A DNA stretch of 64,000 nucleotides from Leisingera sp. ANG-M1 (GCF_000813745.1 NZ_JWLC01000025.1:62001-126000); one strand, 5' to 3'; shown: positions 35,702-44,589, numbered from the stretch's first letter. Notes: a model not told the origin generated them from the sequence alone. Translations and numbers: made by a program.

Positions 35702-35829
35702 GTATTCCTCCCTAATATGATTGGTCCCTTGCAGCTCCTCACTTCTGCGCGGTACCAGCACAATTCGTGCAAAATCAGTATGCGGGGGTCATGTAAATTC
35801 AGGCAATAAAACCCTTTTATCACTTGAAA

Positions 35830-35871
35830 ATTCTGTAAATAACTGAACAGTATTCTGTGGCATTCTGTAAA
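35830..35871. promoter_or_regulatory. Three direct repeats, candidate regulator-binding array
   Basis: ATTCTGTAAA (35830), ATTCTGTGG (35852) and ATTCTGTAAA (35862) are spaced 22 and 10 bases apart, two helical turns and one. They lie in the AT-rich gap between the importer operon and the ScfR-type gene. All copies have the same orientation. Confidence 0.5.
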
Positions 35872-35932
35872 CAAACTTATATTGCGTTGCAGAAAGCCCT
35901 TGAATTGGAAGTGTTTTGGGAGAGCCAGCGGA

Positions 35933-37231
35933 ATGGCACGCGACACCCTGACCGGCAGCCGGATCCGCGAGCGGCGGCTCATTCTTGGACTGCGTCAGGC
36001 CGAATTGGCGCGGGAGGCTGGGATTTCGGCCTCCTACCTCAACCTGATTGAGCACAACCGGCGCAGAATCGGCGGGAAATTGCTGGTCGATATTGCCGGT
36101 GTTCTGGGGGTGGAGCCCTCGATGCTGAGCGAAGGGGCGGAGGCGGCGCTGATCTCGACCCTGCGCGAGGCGGCGGCGGACAGCGGCGTGCCGGTGGCGG
36201 AGCTGGACCGGGTGGATGAATTTGCGGGACGGTTCCCCGGCTGGGCCGAGGTGCTGGCCACCGGCCACCGGCGTATTGCCACGCTTGAGCGCACAGTGGA
36301 AACATTGTCGGACCGGCTGACCCATGACCCTAATCTGGCGGCCTCGGTGCATGAGGTGCTGTCCACCGCCGCCGCGATCCGCTCCACCGCCTCGATCCTG
36401 GCGGAGACCGGCGAGCTGGAAGCCGAGTGGCTGGACCGTTTCCACAAGAACCTCAACGAGGACTCCCTGCGGCTGGCTGAGAGCAGCCGGGAGCTGGTGA
36501 ACTTCCTTGATGAGGGCGACACCGGTGAGGACCGCCGCGGCATGCCGCAGGAAGAGGCGGAAGCGTTCTTTCAGGAAAATGGATTTCATTTCCCGGCTTT
36601 GGAGGAAGCAGTTGCAGCGCCGGAAGATTTGCTGCAGGAGGCGCCCTTGCTGGTCAGCGATGCCGCCCGCAGCCTGGCGCTAGCGGCATTGGAGCAATAT
36701 CAGGCCGATGCACGGGCTCTGCCGCTGAAAGATCTCGGGCAGGCGCTTGCCAGCGAGGGTATTGCTCCGGTGTCGCTGGCGCGGCGCTTTGGTTGCACCT
36801 TGCCCCAGGTGCTGCGGCGGTTGGCCGCGCTGCCGGAGGAGATGCTGGGGCAGGAGGCCGGGATGGTCATCTGTGATGCCTCCGGCACCCTGTTGTTCCG
36901 TAAACCTGTGACCGGTTTTGCGATGCCGCGGTTCGGGGCCTCCTGTCCGCTTTGGCCGCTGTATACTGCGCTGGTGCATCCGAATGTGCCGGTGCGGCGC
37001 AACGTTGTGCAGCATGGCCGCAATGCAGCTGCCTTTGATTGCATGGCAGTGGCCTGGGCGCAGGAAATACCGGATTTCGGTCAGGACCCGATGTACCGGG
37101 CAGTGATGCTGATCCTGCCCGGCGGCAAGGACGCGGAGGATCCGCAGCCGGTTGGCGCCAGCTGCCGGATCTGCCCGCGCCAGGGGTGTGCCGCGCGGCG
37201 CGAGCCTTCGATTCTGAAGGAAGAGTTTTGA
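35933..37231 (+). CDS. ScfR/PccR-type transcriptional regulator (XRE + DUF2083)
   Basis: 432 residues from ATG at 35933. An XRE helix-turn-helix occupies about residues 8-65 (IRERRLILGLRQAELAREAG, SASYLNLIEHNRRRIGG). A long helical region follows, then the DUF2083 C-terminal region with GFAMPRFGASCPLWPLYTAL and the cysteine motif CRICPRQGCAARREP. Relatives (PccR of Rhodobacter, RamB, ScfR) control short-chain acyl-CoA metabolism and probably sense acyl-CoA. It is divergent from the importer and precedes a two-component module. Confidence 0.9.
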   Translation: MARDTLTGSRIRERRLILGLRQAELAREAGISASYLNLIEHNRRRIGGKLLVDIAGVLGVEPSMLSEGAEAALISTLREAAADSGVPVAELDRVDEFAGRFPGWAEVLATGHRRIATLERTVETLSDRLTHDPNLAASVHEVLSTAAAIRSTASILAETGELEAEWLDRFHKNLNEDSLRLAESSRELVNFLDEGDTGEDRRGMPQEEAEAFFQENGFHFPALEEAVAAPEDLLQEAPLLVSDAARSLALAALEQYQADARALPLKDLGQALASEGIAPVSLARRFGCTLPQVLRRLAALPEEMLGQEAGMVICDASGTLLFRKPVTGFAMPRFGASCPLWPLYTALVHPNVPVRRNVVQHGRNAAAFDCMAVAWAQEIPDFGQDPMYRAVMLILPGGKDAEDPQPVGASCRICPRQGCAARREPSILKEEF

Positions 37232-37323
37232 CAGCACTAAGGCCTCGCGGGTAACCTGCGTGAAATTGAATGCGTCTGCGGACCGGCGAGGCCGGGGGAC
37301 AGCGCCGGGAGGAAATTCTGCTG

Positions 37324-37704
37324 ATGGGCAGGCATGTTGTTCTGATCGAGGATGAGCCGAATATCACTGAGGCCATCCGGTTTCTGCTGACGCGCGACGG
37401 CTGGAGCGTGGATGCGCATACCGATGGCGCCACGGCGGTCGAAGTGATTCAGGACGCCGATCCCGACCTGGTGATTCTGGACTTGATGCTGCCGGGCAAA
37501 AGCGGGCTGGAGATCGTGCGGGAGTTGCGCGCGCAAGAGGACATGCAGGCGCTGCCGGTGCTGATGCTGACCGCCCGCGGCCAGATGCGCGACCGCGAGA
37601 TGGCCGAAAAGGCCGGCGTTACCCGCTTTATGACCAAACCCTTCTCCAATGCCGAGGTGCTGACAGCGGTGCGTGATCTGCACGCCCAGGCCAGCCAGGG
37701 ATGA
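37324..37704 (+). CDS. Receiver-only response regulator
   Basis: 126 residues from ATG at 37324, behind GGGAGGAAATT. A single receiver domain with acidic pocket EDE (residues 9-11), phospho-acceptor Asp53 (VILDLMLPGKSG) and Lys in FMTKPFSNAEV. There is no output domain, so it may act by protein contact or in a phosphorelay with the kinase two genes downstream. Its stop overlaps the next start by four bases. Confidence 0.92.
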   Translation: MGRHVVLIEDEPNITEAIRFLLTRDGWSVDAHTDGATAVEVIQDADPDLVILDLMLPGKSGLEIVRELRAQEDMQALPVLMLTARGQMRDREMAEKAGVTRFMTKPFSNAEVLTAVRDLHAQASQG

Positions 37705-38030
37705 CCCGGACCGGCGGCGAGGAGCAGACCGGCACCCGCGCGGAACGCCAGACCTACCGCCGCCGCAGGCTGATGGATATTGCCCGCCTCTTGCCGGTGC
37801 TGGGCGCCGTGCTGCTGGCACTGCCGCTTTTGTGGCCCGAAGCCTCGACTCATCCGGCAGCGCGCGATGGCGTCAGTATGTCCACTGCCATCATCTATGT
37901 CTTTGCGGTGTGGGTTGCGCTGATCGGTGCCTGTTTCGCCTTCAGCCTGGCAGTTCAGAAATGGGCTGATCATTGGACGGGCGGCGGGCCGGACGGGGCA
38001 GGGGCGCCCGGCGGGACGGAGGACAGCTGA
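37701..38030 (+). CDS. Small two-helix membrane protein
   Basis: 109 residues. A basic N-terminus is followed by two membrane segments (LLPVLGAVLLALPLLW and STAIIYVFAVWVALIGACFA) and a Gly-rich tail. I do not recognise a named family. Its ATG overlaps the response-regulator stop and its TGA overlaps the kinase ATG, so it is translated as part of the signalling operon. Small membrane partners of SLC5-type kinases occur in other bacteria, and this could be a comparable subunit. Confidence 0.8.
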   Translation: MTRTGGEEQTGTRAERQTYRRRRLMDIARLLPVLGAVLLALPLLWPEASTHPAARDGVSMSTAIIYVFAVWVALIGACFAFSLAVQKWADHWTGGGPDGAGAPGGTEDS

Positions 38031-40708
38031 TGGCCTCCCTCAACGTGCTTGCCTTTGTCTGCCTGGCTTATGTGGCCTTCCTGTTCTTTATCGCCTTTTG
38101 GGCCGACCGCATGGCAACCCGCGGCAAAAGCGCCGCCTGGATGCGCTCTCCGCTGCTCTACACGCTGTCGCTTTCGATCTATTGCACCGCTTGGACCTTC
38201 TACGGGGCAGTGGGATACGCGGCACGTTCGGGGCTGGAGTTTGTGACCATCTACCTTGGCCCGTCGCTGGTGATGATCGGCTGGTGGTGGGGTCTGCGCA
38301 AGCTGGTGCGGATCGGGCGCAGCCAGCGGATCACCTCCATCGCCGACCTCTTGTCCTCGCGTTATGGCAAGTCGAACCTTTTGGCGACCGGCGTGACCAT
38401 CCTCGCGGTGATTGGTGTCACCCCTTATATTTCTCTGCAGCTTCAGTCGATTACGCTGTCTTTTGCAATCTTTGCTGAGGCTGATCCGCTGCGCAGCTAC
38501 AATGAATCCTCCACCGTCCTCTGGGTGGCGGTGGGGCTTGCGGTCTTTGCCATCCTGTTCGGCACCCGCAACCTTAATGCGAACGAGCGCCACCATGGGG
38601 TAGTCACCGCCGTGGCGCTGGAGGCCATCGTCAAACTGGCGGCACTGCTGGCGGTCGGCGTCTTTGTGGTCTGGGGCGTGGCCGGCGGTGTAGGCGAAAC
38701 CCTGCAGCGCATTGATGCCTCGCAGATCGGTCAGTGGAATGTGGACGGCAGCCGATGGGCCACGATCACCTTCCTGGCAGCGGCGGCCTTTGTCTGCCTG
38801 CCGCGGATGTTCCAGGTGATGGTGGTCGAGAACGAGGACGAGCGCCACTTGCGGATCGCCTCCTGGGCGTTTCCATTGTATCTGCTGCTGATCTCGATGT
38901 TTGTGGTGCCGATCGCCGTCGTCGGGCTGGAGCTGCTGCCCGCGGGCGCCAATCCGGACATGTTTGTTCTGACGGTGCCTTTGCAGCAGGGGCAGCAGGG
39001 GCTGGCGGTGCTGTCGTTCCTGGGCGGGTTCTCCTCGGCGACCTCGATGGTGATCGTGGCGGCGATGGCACTGTCGACCATGGTGTCGAACCATATCGTG
39101 ATGCCGCTGTGGCTGCGGCTGCAGAGCCGCCAAGCCTCGGTCTCGGGCGATGTGCGCGATATCGTGCTGTTTTCGCGCCGGGTGTCGATCGCTGTGATTA
39201 TGGCGCTGGGGTATTTCTACTACCACCTCTCCGGCGGTGCCGCGGCGCTGGCTGCCATTGGCCTGATCTCCTTTGCCGGTGTGGCGCAAATCCTGCCGGC
39301 TCTGGTGGGCGGGCTGTTCTGGCGCGGCGCCACCCGCAGCGGTGCCCTGGCCGGGCTGACCGTGGGGTTCGCGATCTGGCTTTACACCATGCTGCTGCCG
39401 GCATTGGGCGGAGGCCTGCTGCCGGACCACATCCTGCGGGAGGGGTTGTTTGGGCTCAGCTGGCTGCGCCCGCAGGCTTTGTTTGGGATCGAAGGGCTGG
39501 ATCCGACCGTGCATGCGGTAATGTGGTCGATGAGCCTCAATGCGCTGTCTTTCTGTCTGGTCTCGCTGATGAGCTTCCCTAGCCCGATCGAACGGCTGCA
39601 AGGCGCGCAATTCGTCAACGTGTTTGAGCATTCCGCAGGTCCGCGCGGCTGGACCGGCTCGGTGGCGCAGTGCGAAGACCTGATGATTATGTCGCAGCGC
39701 ATCCTGGGCGCCCATGAGGCGCAGGCCTTTTTCCAGCGCGAGCGGCTGCGCCAGGGCGGCCGCGGCCCGCTGCCGGAACCAACACCAGCCTTTCTGGAGC
39801 GGCTGGAGCGTGAACTCAGCGCCTCCATTGGCGCCGCTGCGGCACACGCGATGATCGGCCAGATTGTTGGCGGCTCCTCGGTTTCGGTGCAGGACCTGCT
39901 GGCGGTGGCGGATGAGACCGCGCAGATGCTGGAATATTCCAGCCGCCTTGAAGCCCAATCCGCCGAGCTATCCGCTACGGCCCGCAAACTGCGGGAAACA
40001 AACGAGAAGCTCACTCAGATTTCCGAGCAGAAGGATGCTTTCCTGAGCCAGGTCAGCCATGAGCTGCGCACACCGATGACGTCGATCCGTGCGTTTTCCG
40101 AGATTCTGCGCGATGACGGCCAGCTGAATGCGCAGGAGCAGCGCCATTATGCGGGCATCATTCATGACGAAACGCTGCGGCTCACGCGGCTGCTGAACGA
40201 TCTGCTGGACCTCAGTGTACTGGAAAACGGCCAGGTGAGCCTGAACATGACGGCAGGCACGCTGACAGAAGTGCTGGATCATGCGGTCTCTACCGCATTG
40301 GCCGGATCGGAACGCGGGCTCAAGGTCCGCCGCGCGCCCGAGGCAGAGGGGTTCCGGATTTCTTCGGATCTCGACCGGCTGGCGCAAGTCTTCATCAACT
40401 TGATCGCAAATGCGCAAAAATACTGCGATGCGGAGGAGCCGGAGCTGACCATCACAGCCACGGCCGCCGGCGGCCAGCTGCTGATCGACTTCACTGACAA
40501 CGGCAGCGGCGTGCCTGCGGATTTCCAGCAGATGATTTTTGAGAAATTCTCGCGGGTTAGCCCTGAGCGCGCCGGCGGTGCCGGGCTTGGGCTGGCGATT
40601 TGCCGCGAAGTGATGCAGCGGTTGGGAGGCGATGTTTTCTATTTGCCCGGCCACAATGGCGGCGCTTTCCGGGTTTCCATACCTGCAGCGAGTGAAAAGG
40701 CGGCGTGA
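38030..40708 (+). CDS. SLC5-histidine kinase (CbrA-like transporter-sensor)
   Basis: 892 residues from ATG at 38030. The first 500 or so residues form a sodium/solute-symporter-type domain with about 13 helices (SLSIYCTAWTFYGAVGYAAR; RQASVSGDVRDIVLFSRRVS). A coiled linker follows, then a HisKA domain with His677 in SQVSHELRTPMTSIRAFSE. The HATPase has NLIANAQKYC, DNGSGVP and GGAGLGLAICREV. CbrA-type proteins sense or transport amino acids such as histidine and control carbon/nitrogen catabolism. There is no C-terminal receiver domain; the receiver protein encoded two genes upstream is the likely partner. Confidence 0.92.
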   Translation: MASLNVLAFVCLAYVAFLFFIAFWADRMATRGKSAAWMRSPLLYTLSLSIYCTAWTFYGAVGYAARSGLEFVTIYLGPSLVMIGWWWGLRKLVRIGRSQRITSIADLLSSRYGKSNLLATGVTILAVIGVTPYISLQLQSITLSFAIFAEADPLRSYNESSTVLWVAVGLAVFAILFGTRNLNANERHHGVVTAVALEAIVKLAALLAVGVFVVWGVAGGVGETLQRIDASQIGQWNVDGSRWATITFLAAAAFVCLPRMFQVMVVENEDERHLRIASWAFPLYLLLISMFVVPIAVVGLELLPAGANPDMFVLTVPLQQGQQGLAVLSFLGGFSSATSMVIVAAMALSTMVSNHIVMPLWLRLQSRQASVSGDVRDIVLFSRRVSIAVIMALGYFYYHLSGGAAALAAIGLISFAGVAQILPALVGGLFWRGATRSGALAGLTVGFAIWLYTMLLPALGGGLLPDHILREGLFGLSWLRPQALFGIEGLDPTVHAVMWSMSLNALSFCLVSLMSFPSPIERLQGAQFVNVFEHSAGPRGWTGSVAQCEDLMIMSQRILGAHEAQAFFQRERLRQGGRGPLPEPTPAFLERLERELSASIGAAAAHAMIGQIVGGSSVSVQDLLAVADETAQMLEYSSRLEAQSAELSATARKLRETNEKLTQISEQKDAFLSQVSHELRTPMTSIRAFSEILRDDGQLNAQEQRHYAGIIHDETLRLTRLLNDLLDLSVLENGQVSLNMTAGTLTEVLDHAVSTALAGSERGLKVRRAPEAEGFRISSDLDRLAQVFINLIANAQKYCDAEEPELTITATAAGGQLLIDFTDNGSGVPADFQQMIFEKFSRVSPERAGGAGLGLAICREVMQRLGGDVFYLPGHNGGAFRVSIPAASEKAA

Positions 40709-40793
40709 GGCGCTCCAAAGTACAGAAGTTGTTAACCTCCTTTCAGGTAAAACCATGAAAACGGGGCGCTAAATTAGGCAGGTTACCCAGACT

Positions 40794-42110
40794 ATGTCTG
40801 AAACAGAAGCAGCAGAGGCGGGCAGCGGCAAGCAGGGAGTGCTGGCACGCAAGCTCGCAGCGACAAAGGAAGGCGTAGGGGCGCTCAGCAGTTCCCTGAC
40901 GCTGAAGGCTTTGCGCCGCTCTGTTGCGCGCGCAGCAGCCGACTTGTGCGATCTGCCGATGGCGGTGCTGGCGGCACGCCAGGCCAACCGTATTCCCGAA
41001 GATCTTGCCCAGAACCTGTCGGACAAGGATCTGCTGGTAGTGCTGGATTGCCCGCATGGACGTATGGGCGCGGCCAGCATGGATGCCGCAACAGTGACGG
41101 CGCTGATCCAGCAGCAGACGATTGGCACCGTGATGGGCAAAGCCCCGGATGAACGCAACTATACTCCTACTGACGCGGCAATGACGTCCGAGTTCCTGGA
41201 ACGCACCTTTACCAAGGTGGTGGCGATGCTGGACGGGCATGCGGATCAGGCAATCTTTACCGGCTACCGCTTTGGCGCCCAGGTCGAGAATGTGCGCAGC
41301 CTGGTGCTGGGGATGGAGGCCGAGGATTACCGGGTGATCGAGCTGACCCTGGATCTCGCCTGCGGAGCCATGCAGGGCGTGATGAAGCTGATTCTTCCCG
41401 AACCTACCGCCGAAGAGCTGCAGGAGAGCAGCGGCAACGGTGCCAATGGCCCCTCGCTGGGCGGTAACATGGGATCGATCCGCGCAGAGCTGTCGGCAGT
41501 TCTGTGCAAGATGCGGGTGCCGCTGAACGAATTCGCGGGTCTGAAAGTTGGCGACACCCTGCCGCTGGATCAGGCCTTCCTCTATGAAACCGATCTGCTG
41601 ACCATTGGCGGCCAGCCGATTGCTCAGGGGCGCCTGGGCCAGATGAACGGATCACGGGCGGTGCGGCTGAATCAGCCGAGGACCAAGCTTGTAGGTGATG
41701 CGGGTGCGCTGGATGCCGGATTCTCAGACGGAGCAGGGCCGGAGCCGGCCGCGGCGATGCCTCCGGCCATTGATATGGGAATCGCGGCCCAAGGGCTGCA
41801 GGACCCGATGGATGATGCGGGCTTGCCTGTGCTGGAGGCTGCACCGGGACTGGGCGGCGGCATGGATTTTGACGGCGGTGCTGCGGATCTCATGAGCGGG
41901 CTGGACGGCGGCCTGGATGGAGCCATGGATCCGATGGATCTGGGCGGGCTTGGCGGTGACGGCGCGCTGGCCATGGATGGCTTGGATGGCGGCCTCCCCG
42001 ATTTGCCTGACCTGCCGGGCGGCGGAATGGGTGATTTCGATGCTGGCGACGCAGCTGCGGAAATCTCGCAACTGGCGGGGCTGGACGGGGTCCTGCCGGA
42101 AAACAGCTGA
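40794..42110 (+). CDS. Orphan FliM/FliN-like (SpoA-domain) protein
   Basis: 438 residues. The central region (about 60-210) resembles FliM-type sequences. A SpoA/FliN-like beta domain follows at about 235-300 (LCKMRVPLNEFAGLKVGDTL, LTIGGQPIAQGRLGQMNGSR). After residue 320 there is a long low-complexity tail rich in Gly, Asp, Met and Leu (GGLDGAMDPMDLGGLGGDGA). No flagellar gene is near. The family normally forms the flagellar C-ring or type III secretion switch complex. Here it stands 85 bases after the kinase. Its role is unknown; it may be a flagellar switch part encoded away from the main cluster. Confidence 0.75.
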   Translation: MSETEAAEAGSGKQGVLARKLAATKEGVGALSSSLTLKALRRSVARAAADLCDLPMAVLAARQANRIPEDLAQNLSDKDLLVVLDCPHGRMGAASMDAATVTALIQQQTIGTVMGKAPDERNYTPTDAAMTSEFLERTFTKVVAMLDGHADQAIFTGYRFGAQVENVRSLVLGMEAEDYRVIELTLDLACGAMQGVMKLILPEPTAEELQESSGNGANGPSLGGNMGSIRAELSAVLCKMRVPLNEFAGLKVGDTLPLDQAFLYETDLLTIGGQPIAQGRLGQMNGSRAVRLNQPRTKLVGDAGALDAGFSDGAGPEPAAAMPPAIDMGIAAQGLQDPMDDAGLPVLEAAPGLGGGMDFDGGAADLMSGLDGGLDGAMDPMDLGGLGGDGALAMDGLDGGLPDLPDLPGGGMGDFDAGDAAAEISQLAGLDGVLPENS

Positions 42111-42404
42111 TCCGGCAGTACAGCTGCGCAGACATTGCCACGCCGGTGCCGGGTTGCTCCGGGTGAAGTGCGGCGCAGCGCCTGCTAGCAGTGCCCCGGA
42201 TACAGCACGGACAAACTCAAGTATTTCGCCGGGTTTGGAGCGCTGGCTCAGCCTCGATTGTGTTCCGGTTTAGTCAGGAAGAATAGCGGCACTGTTTTTA
42301 GAACACATGCGAGCGGCGAAGACGCTCCGAGGGCAGGGATTGTTCAGGCGTCCTGCAGTGGACACCGGCTGCCCGGGCAGGCAGTCGGCGTGCGCTGGCG
42401 GGGA
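42111..42404. other. Gap of about 290 bases, nothing recognised
   Basis: Between convergent FliM-like and TIGR01244 genes. I see no strong hairpin with T-run, no credible small gene and no repeat copy. Confidence 0.4.
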
Positions 42405-42830
42405 TCAGTCCTCCGCCAGTGTTTCAAGCGCCGGCCGCAGGCCATCCAGCTGGTAGCCCGCTGCGCCGGTTTTTTCGAGGATATCATCGGCGCACATATC
42501 GCAGGCCTGGCTCAGCGCCCAAACAACTGAACAGCGGGTGCCAGAGGCGCAATAGGCCAGAACCGGGCCTTCGCAGCCCTCGTAGAGTTCACGCTGCAGC
42601 GCCACGTTATCCGGTGTCATGGTCTGGTGGGTCAGCGGCAGCACCTCGAACCGCAGCCCCTCGGCTTCGGCGGCGGCGCGGATGGCTTCAGCCTGATGGC
42701 TGGGCGGCACTTCCTCGTCCGGACGGTTGCAGATCACCGTCTTGTAGCCTGCGGCGGCAATGGCGGGCAGGTCCTCAGCCGAGATCTGCGGCGAGACCGA
42801 ATAGCGGGGGGTGATTACGCGTGCATCCAT
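42405..42830 (-). CDS. TIGR01244-family (DUF442) sulfur transferase/phosphatase-like protein
   Basis: 141 residues from ATG at 42830. It has the family opening SPQISAEDLPAIAAAGYKTV and the P-loop YCASGTRCSVVWAL, with the nucleophilic Cys of rhodanese/dual-specificity phosphatase folds. In BigR-regulated operons this domain is fused to a persulfide dioxygenase (Blh). Here it is a separate protein in the same operon as an MBL protein, which supports a role in sulfide or sulfane sulfur detoxification. Confidence 0.87.
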   Translation of the reverse strand: MDARVITPRYSVSPQISAEDLPAIAAAGYKTVICNRPDEEVPPSHQAEAIRAAAEAEGLRFEVLPLTHQTMTPDNVALQRELYEGCEGPVLAYCASGTRCSVVWALSQACDMCADDILEKTGAAGYQLDGLRPALETLAED

Positions 42831-42840
42831 GCCAATCCCT

Positions 42841-43275
42841 TTACGCGTTTGCGGGGCGCCGGTCCAGATGCCGGATGAGCCCAGGGGCGGCAATCATGCC
42901 GCAGATCATCGCGGCGAGGAACAGCGCGCCCTGCCAGCCGTTGTAGCTGAGCGAGGCAATGGCCGGCCCTGGGCAAAGCCCGGCCATCCCCCAGCCCGCG
43001 CCAAACAGCAGGGCGCCGAGAATCAGCCGCCGGTCCAGTCCAGCCTGCGGTGGGGCAGGAAAGCTGCCGCCGGTCAGCGGCGCGCGCGACTTTGCTAGCC
43101 GCCAGGCCAGCGCCATAGGCAGCAGGGCGCCGCCCATAACAAAGGCCAGAGTAGGATCCCAGGCGCCGAACAGGTCAAGAAAGCCTTGTACCTTGGCGGT
43201 GTCGGTCATGCCGGACAGCATCAGTCCGGCGCCGAACAGGCTTCCAGCGGTCAGGGCAAAAAACATCCGCAGCAT
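42841..43275 (-). CDS. YeeE/YedE-family protein, C-terminal-half type
   Basis: 144 residues, four or five membrane segments, with the half-channel motif FGAGLMLSGMTDTAKV and the cysteine-containing GWGMAGLCPGPAIASL. It corresponds to the second half of a full YeeE/YedE sulfur transporter, the first half being encoded upstream (shared base 43275). PmpA/PmpB-type split pairs of this kind transport sulfur compounds or persulfide equivalents. Confidence 0.88.
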   Translation of the reverse strand: MLRMFFALTAGSLFGAGLMLSGMTDTAKVQGFLDLFGAWDPTLAFVMGGALLPMALAWRLAKSRAPLTGGSFPAPPQAGLDRRLILGALLFGAGWGMAGLCPGPAIASLSYNGWQGALFLAAMICGMIAAPGLIRHLDRRPANA

Positions 43276-43703
43276 CAGATCACCCCCAGCAGCTGGCGCA
43301 GCACTGCCAGGGTGAGGATGCCTGCCAGCATAAAGCCAAGTGTGGCCGTAATGCTGCGCAGCGACAGGCGGGAGATACCGCAGACTCCGTGGCCGGAGGT
43401 GCAGCCGCTGCCGGCCCGGGTGCCGATGCCCACTAGCAGCCCAGCGATAATGAGCACTGCAGCATTTCCAGTGACGTGCGTGGCTGGCGTGCTGCCAGTC
43501 AGCGAGATGATCAGCAGCGGCGTCAGAACCACTCCGGCGAGGAAAGCGATCCGCTCAGCCGCTGTGCTCCAGCCGCTGCGGTCCGCCAGACCGCCTAAGA
43601 TTCCGCTGGCGCCCATGATGCGGCCATTGCCCAGCAGGTAGACCGCGCCGCCAAGCCCGATCAGCCCGCCGCCGGCGAGCCCCCAGATCCAATCCGATTC
43701 CAT
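43275..43703 (-). CDS. YeeE/YedE-family protein, N-terminal-half type
   Basis: 142 residues, four membrane segments. Key segments are GNGRIMGASGILGGL and the cysteine motif GIGTRAGSGCTSGHGVCGIS. It pairs with the next gene to form a two-subunit YeeE/YedE transporter; the overlapping stop and start point to coupled translation and equal amounts. It differs from the one-piece SoxT at 4309-5367, so the window carries two types of the same transporter family. Confidence 0.88.
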   Translation of the reverse strand: MESDWIWGLAGGGLIGLGGAVYLLGNGRIMGASGILGGLADRSGWSTAAERIAFLAGVVLTPLLIISLTGSTPATHVTGNAAVLIIAGLLVGIGTRAGSGCTSGHGVCGISRLSLRSITATLGFMLAGILTLAVLRQLLGVI

Positions 43704-43725
43704 GTGATTTCCCCGCTCGCTCCGG

Positions 43726-44589
43726 TCAGATCTTGTTGACCGGGATTTTCAAGAACACGTCGCCTTGCTCATCCGGTTCCGGCATCTGGCCTGCGCGCAT
43801 GTTTACTTGCAGCGACGGGAGGATCAGCCGTGGCATTCCCAGCGTCGCGTCGCGGGCATCTCGCATTTCGGTGAACTCCTCGATGCTGCGGCCTTCGCCG
43901 ATATGCACGTTCAGCGCCTTTTGTTCGCCCACGGTGGTTTCCCAGGCATAGTCATCGCGCCCCGGCGCCTTGTAGTCGTGGCCGACAAAGATCCGGGTCT
44001 CGTCCGGCAGCGCCAGGATCTTCTGGATCGAGTTGTAGAGATCCTCGGAGGAGCCGCCCGGAAAATCGCAGCGGGCGGTGCCGAAGTCCGGCATGAACAA
44101 AGTATCGCCGACAAAGGCCGCGTCGCCGATGACATAGGTGAGGCAGGCAGGCGTGTGGCCCGGCGTGTGCAGTACCTCTCCGCGCAACTGGCCGATCATG
44201 AAGATATCGCCTTCGCGGAACAGCTGGTCGAACTGGCTGCCGTCGCGCTGGAATTCGGTGCCTTCATTGAAGATCTTGCCGAAGGTGTCCTGGATTACGG
44301 TGATCTGGTCGCCGATGCCGATTTTGCCGCCCAGCTGTTCCTGCAGGTAAGGAGCGGCGGACAGGTGGTCGGCATGCACGTGGCTTTCCAGGATCCATTC
44401 CACCCGCAGTCCCGCAGCTTTAACCCAGGCGATGACTTCATCCGCCGAAGCGGTGCAGGTGCGCCCGGCCGCCTGGTCATAATCCAGCACCGAGTCGATA
44501 ATGGCGCAGGCAGAGCCTTCGGGCTCTCGCACCACGTAGGAAACAGTGTTGGTTGCTTCGTCGAAGAAGGCCTTGACGGCGGGGGTCAT
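43726..44589 (-). CDS. MBL-fold persulfide-dioxygenase-like hydrolase
   Basis: 287 residues. The metal motif is SHVHADHLSAAPYL. Further ligands are in LHTPGHTPACLTYV, FVGDTLFMPDFGTARCDFPG and RIFVGHDYKAPG. The last two patterns are typical of ETHE1/Blh persulfide dioxygenases, which oxidise glutathione persulfide to sulfite. It is the first gene of a minus-strand sulfur operon with the split YeeE/YedE pair and TIGR01244 protein. No ArsR (BigR) gene is in this operon; SoxR at 5385 is the only such regulator in the window. AT-rich sequence upstream contains ATTCAGGAATGTG, an imperfect match to the sox operator. Confidence 0.88.
   Translation of the reverse strand: MTPAVKAFFDEATNTVSYVVREPEGSACAIIDSVLDYDQAAGRTCTASADEVIAWVKAAGLRVEWILESHVHADHLSAAPYLQEQLGGKIGIGDQITVIQDTFGKIFNEGTEFQRDGSQFDQLFREGDIFMIGQLRGEVLHTPGHTPACLTYVIGDAAFVGDTLFMPDFGTARCDFPGGSSEDLYNSIQKILALPDETRIFVGHDYKAPGRDDYAWETTVGEQKALNVHIGEGRSIEEFTEMRDARDATLGMPRLILPSLQVNMRAGQMPEPDEQGDVFLKIPVNKI

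Noticed and set aside
37970-39958. A 662-codon minus-strand open frame
   Set aside because: Antisense to the SLC5-kinase gene. Composition is Arg/His/Gln-rich, without any domain.
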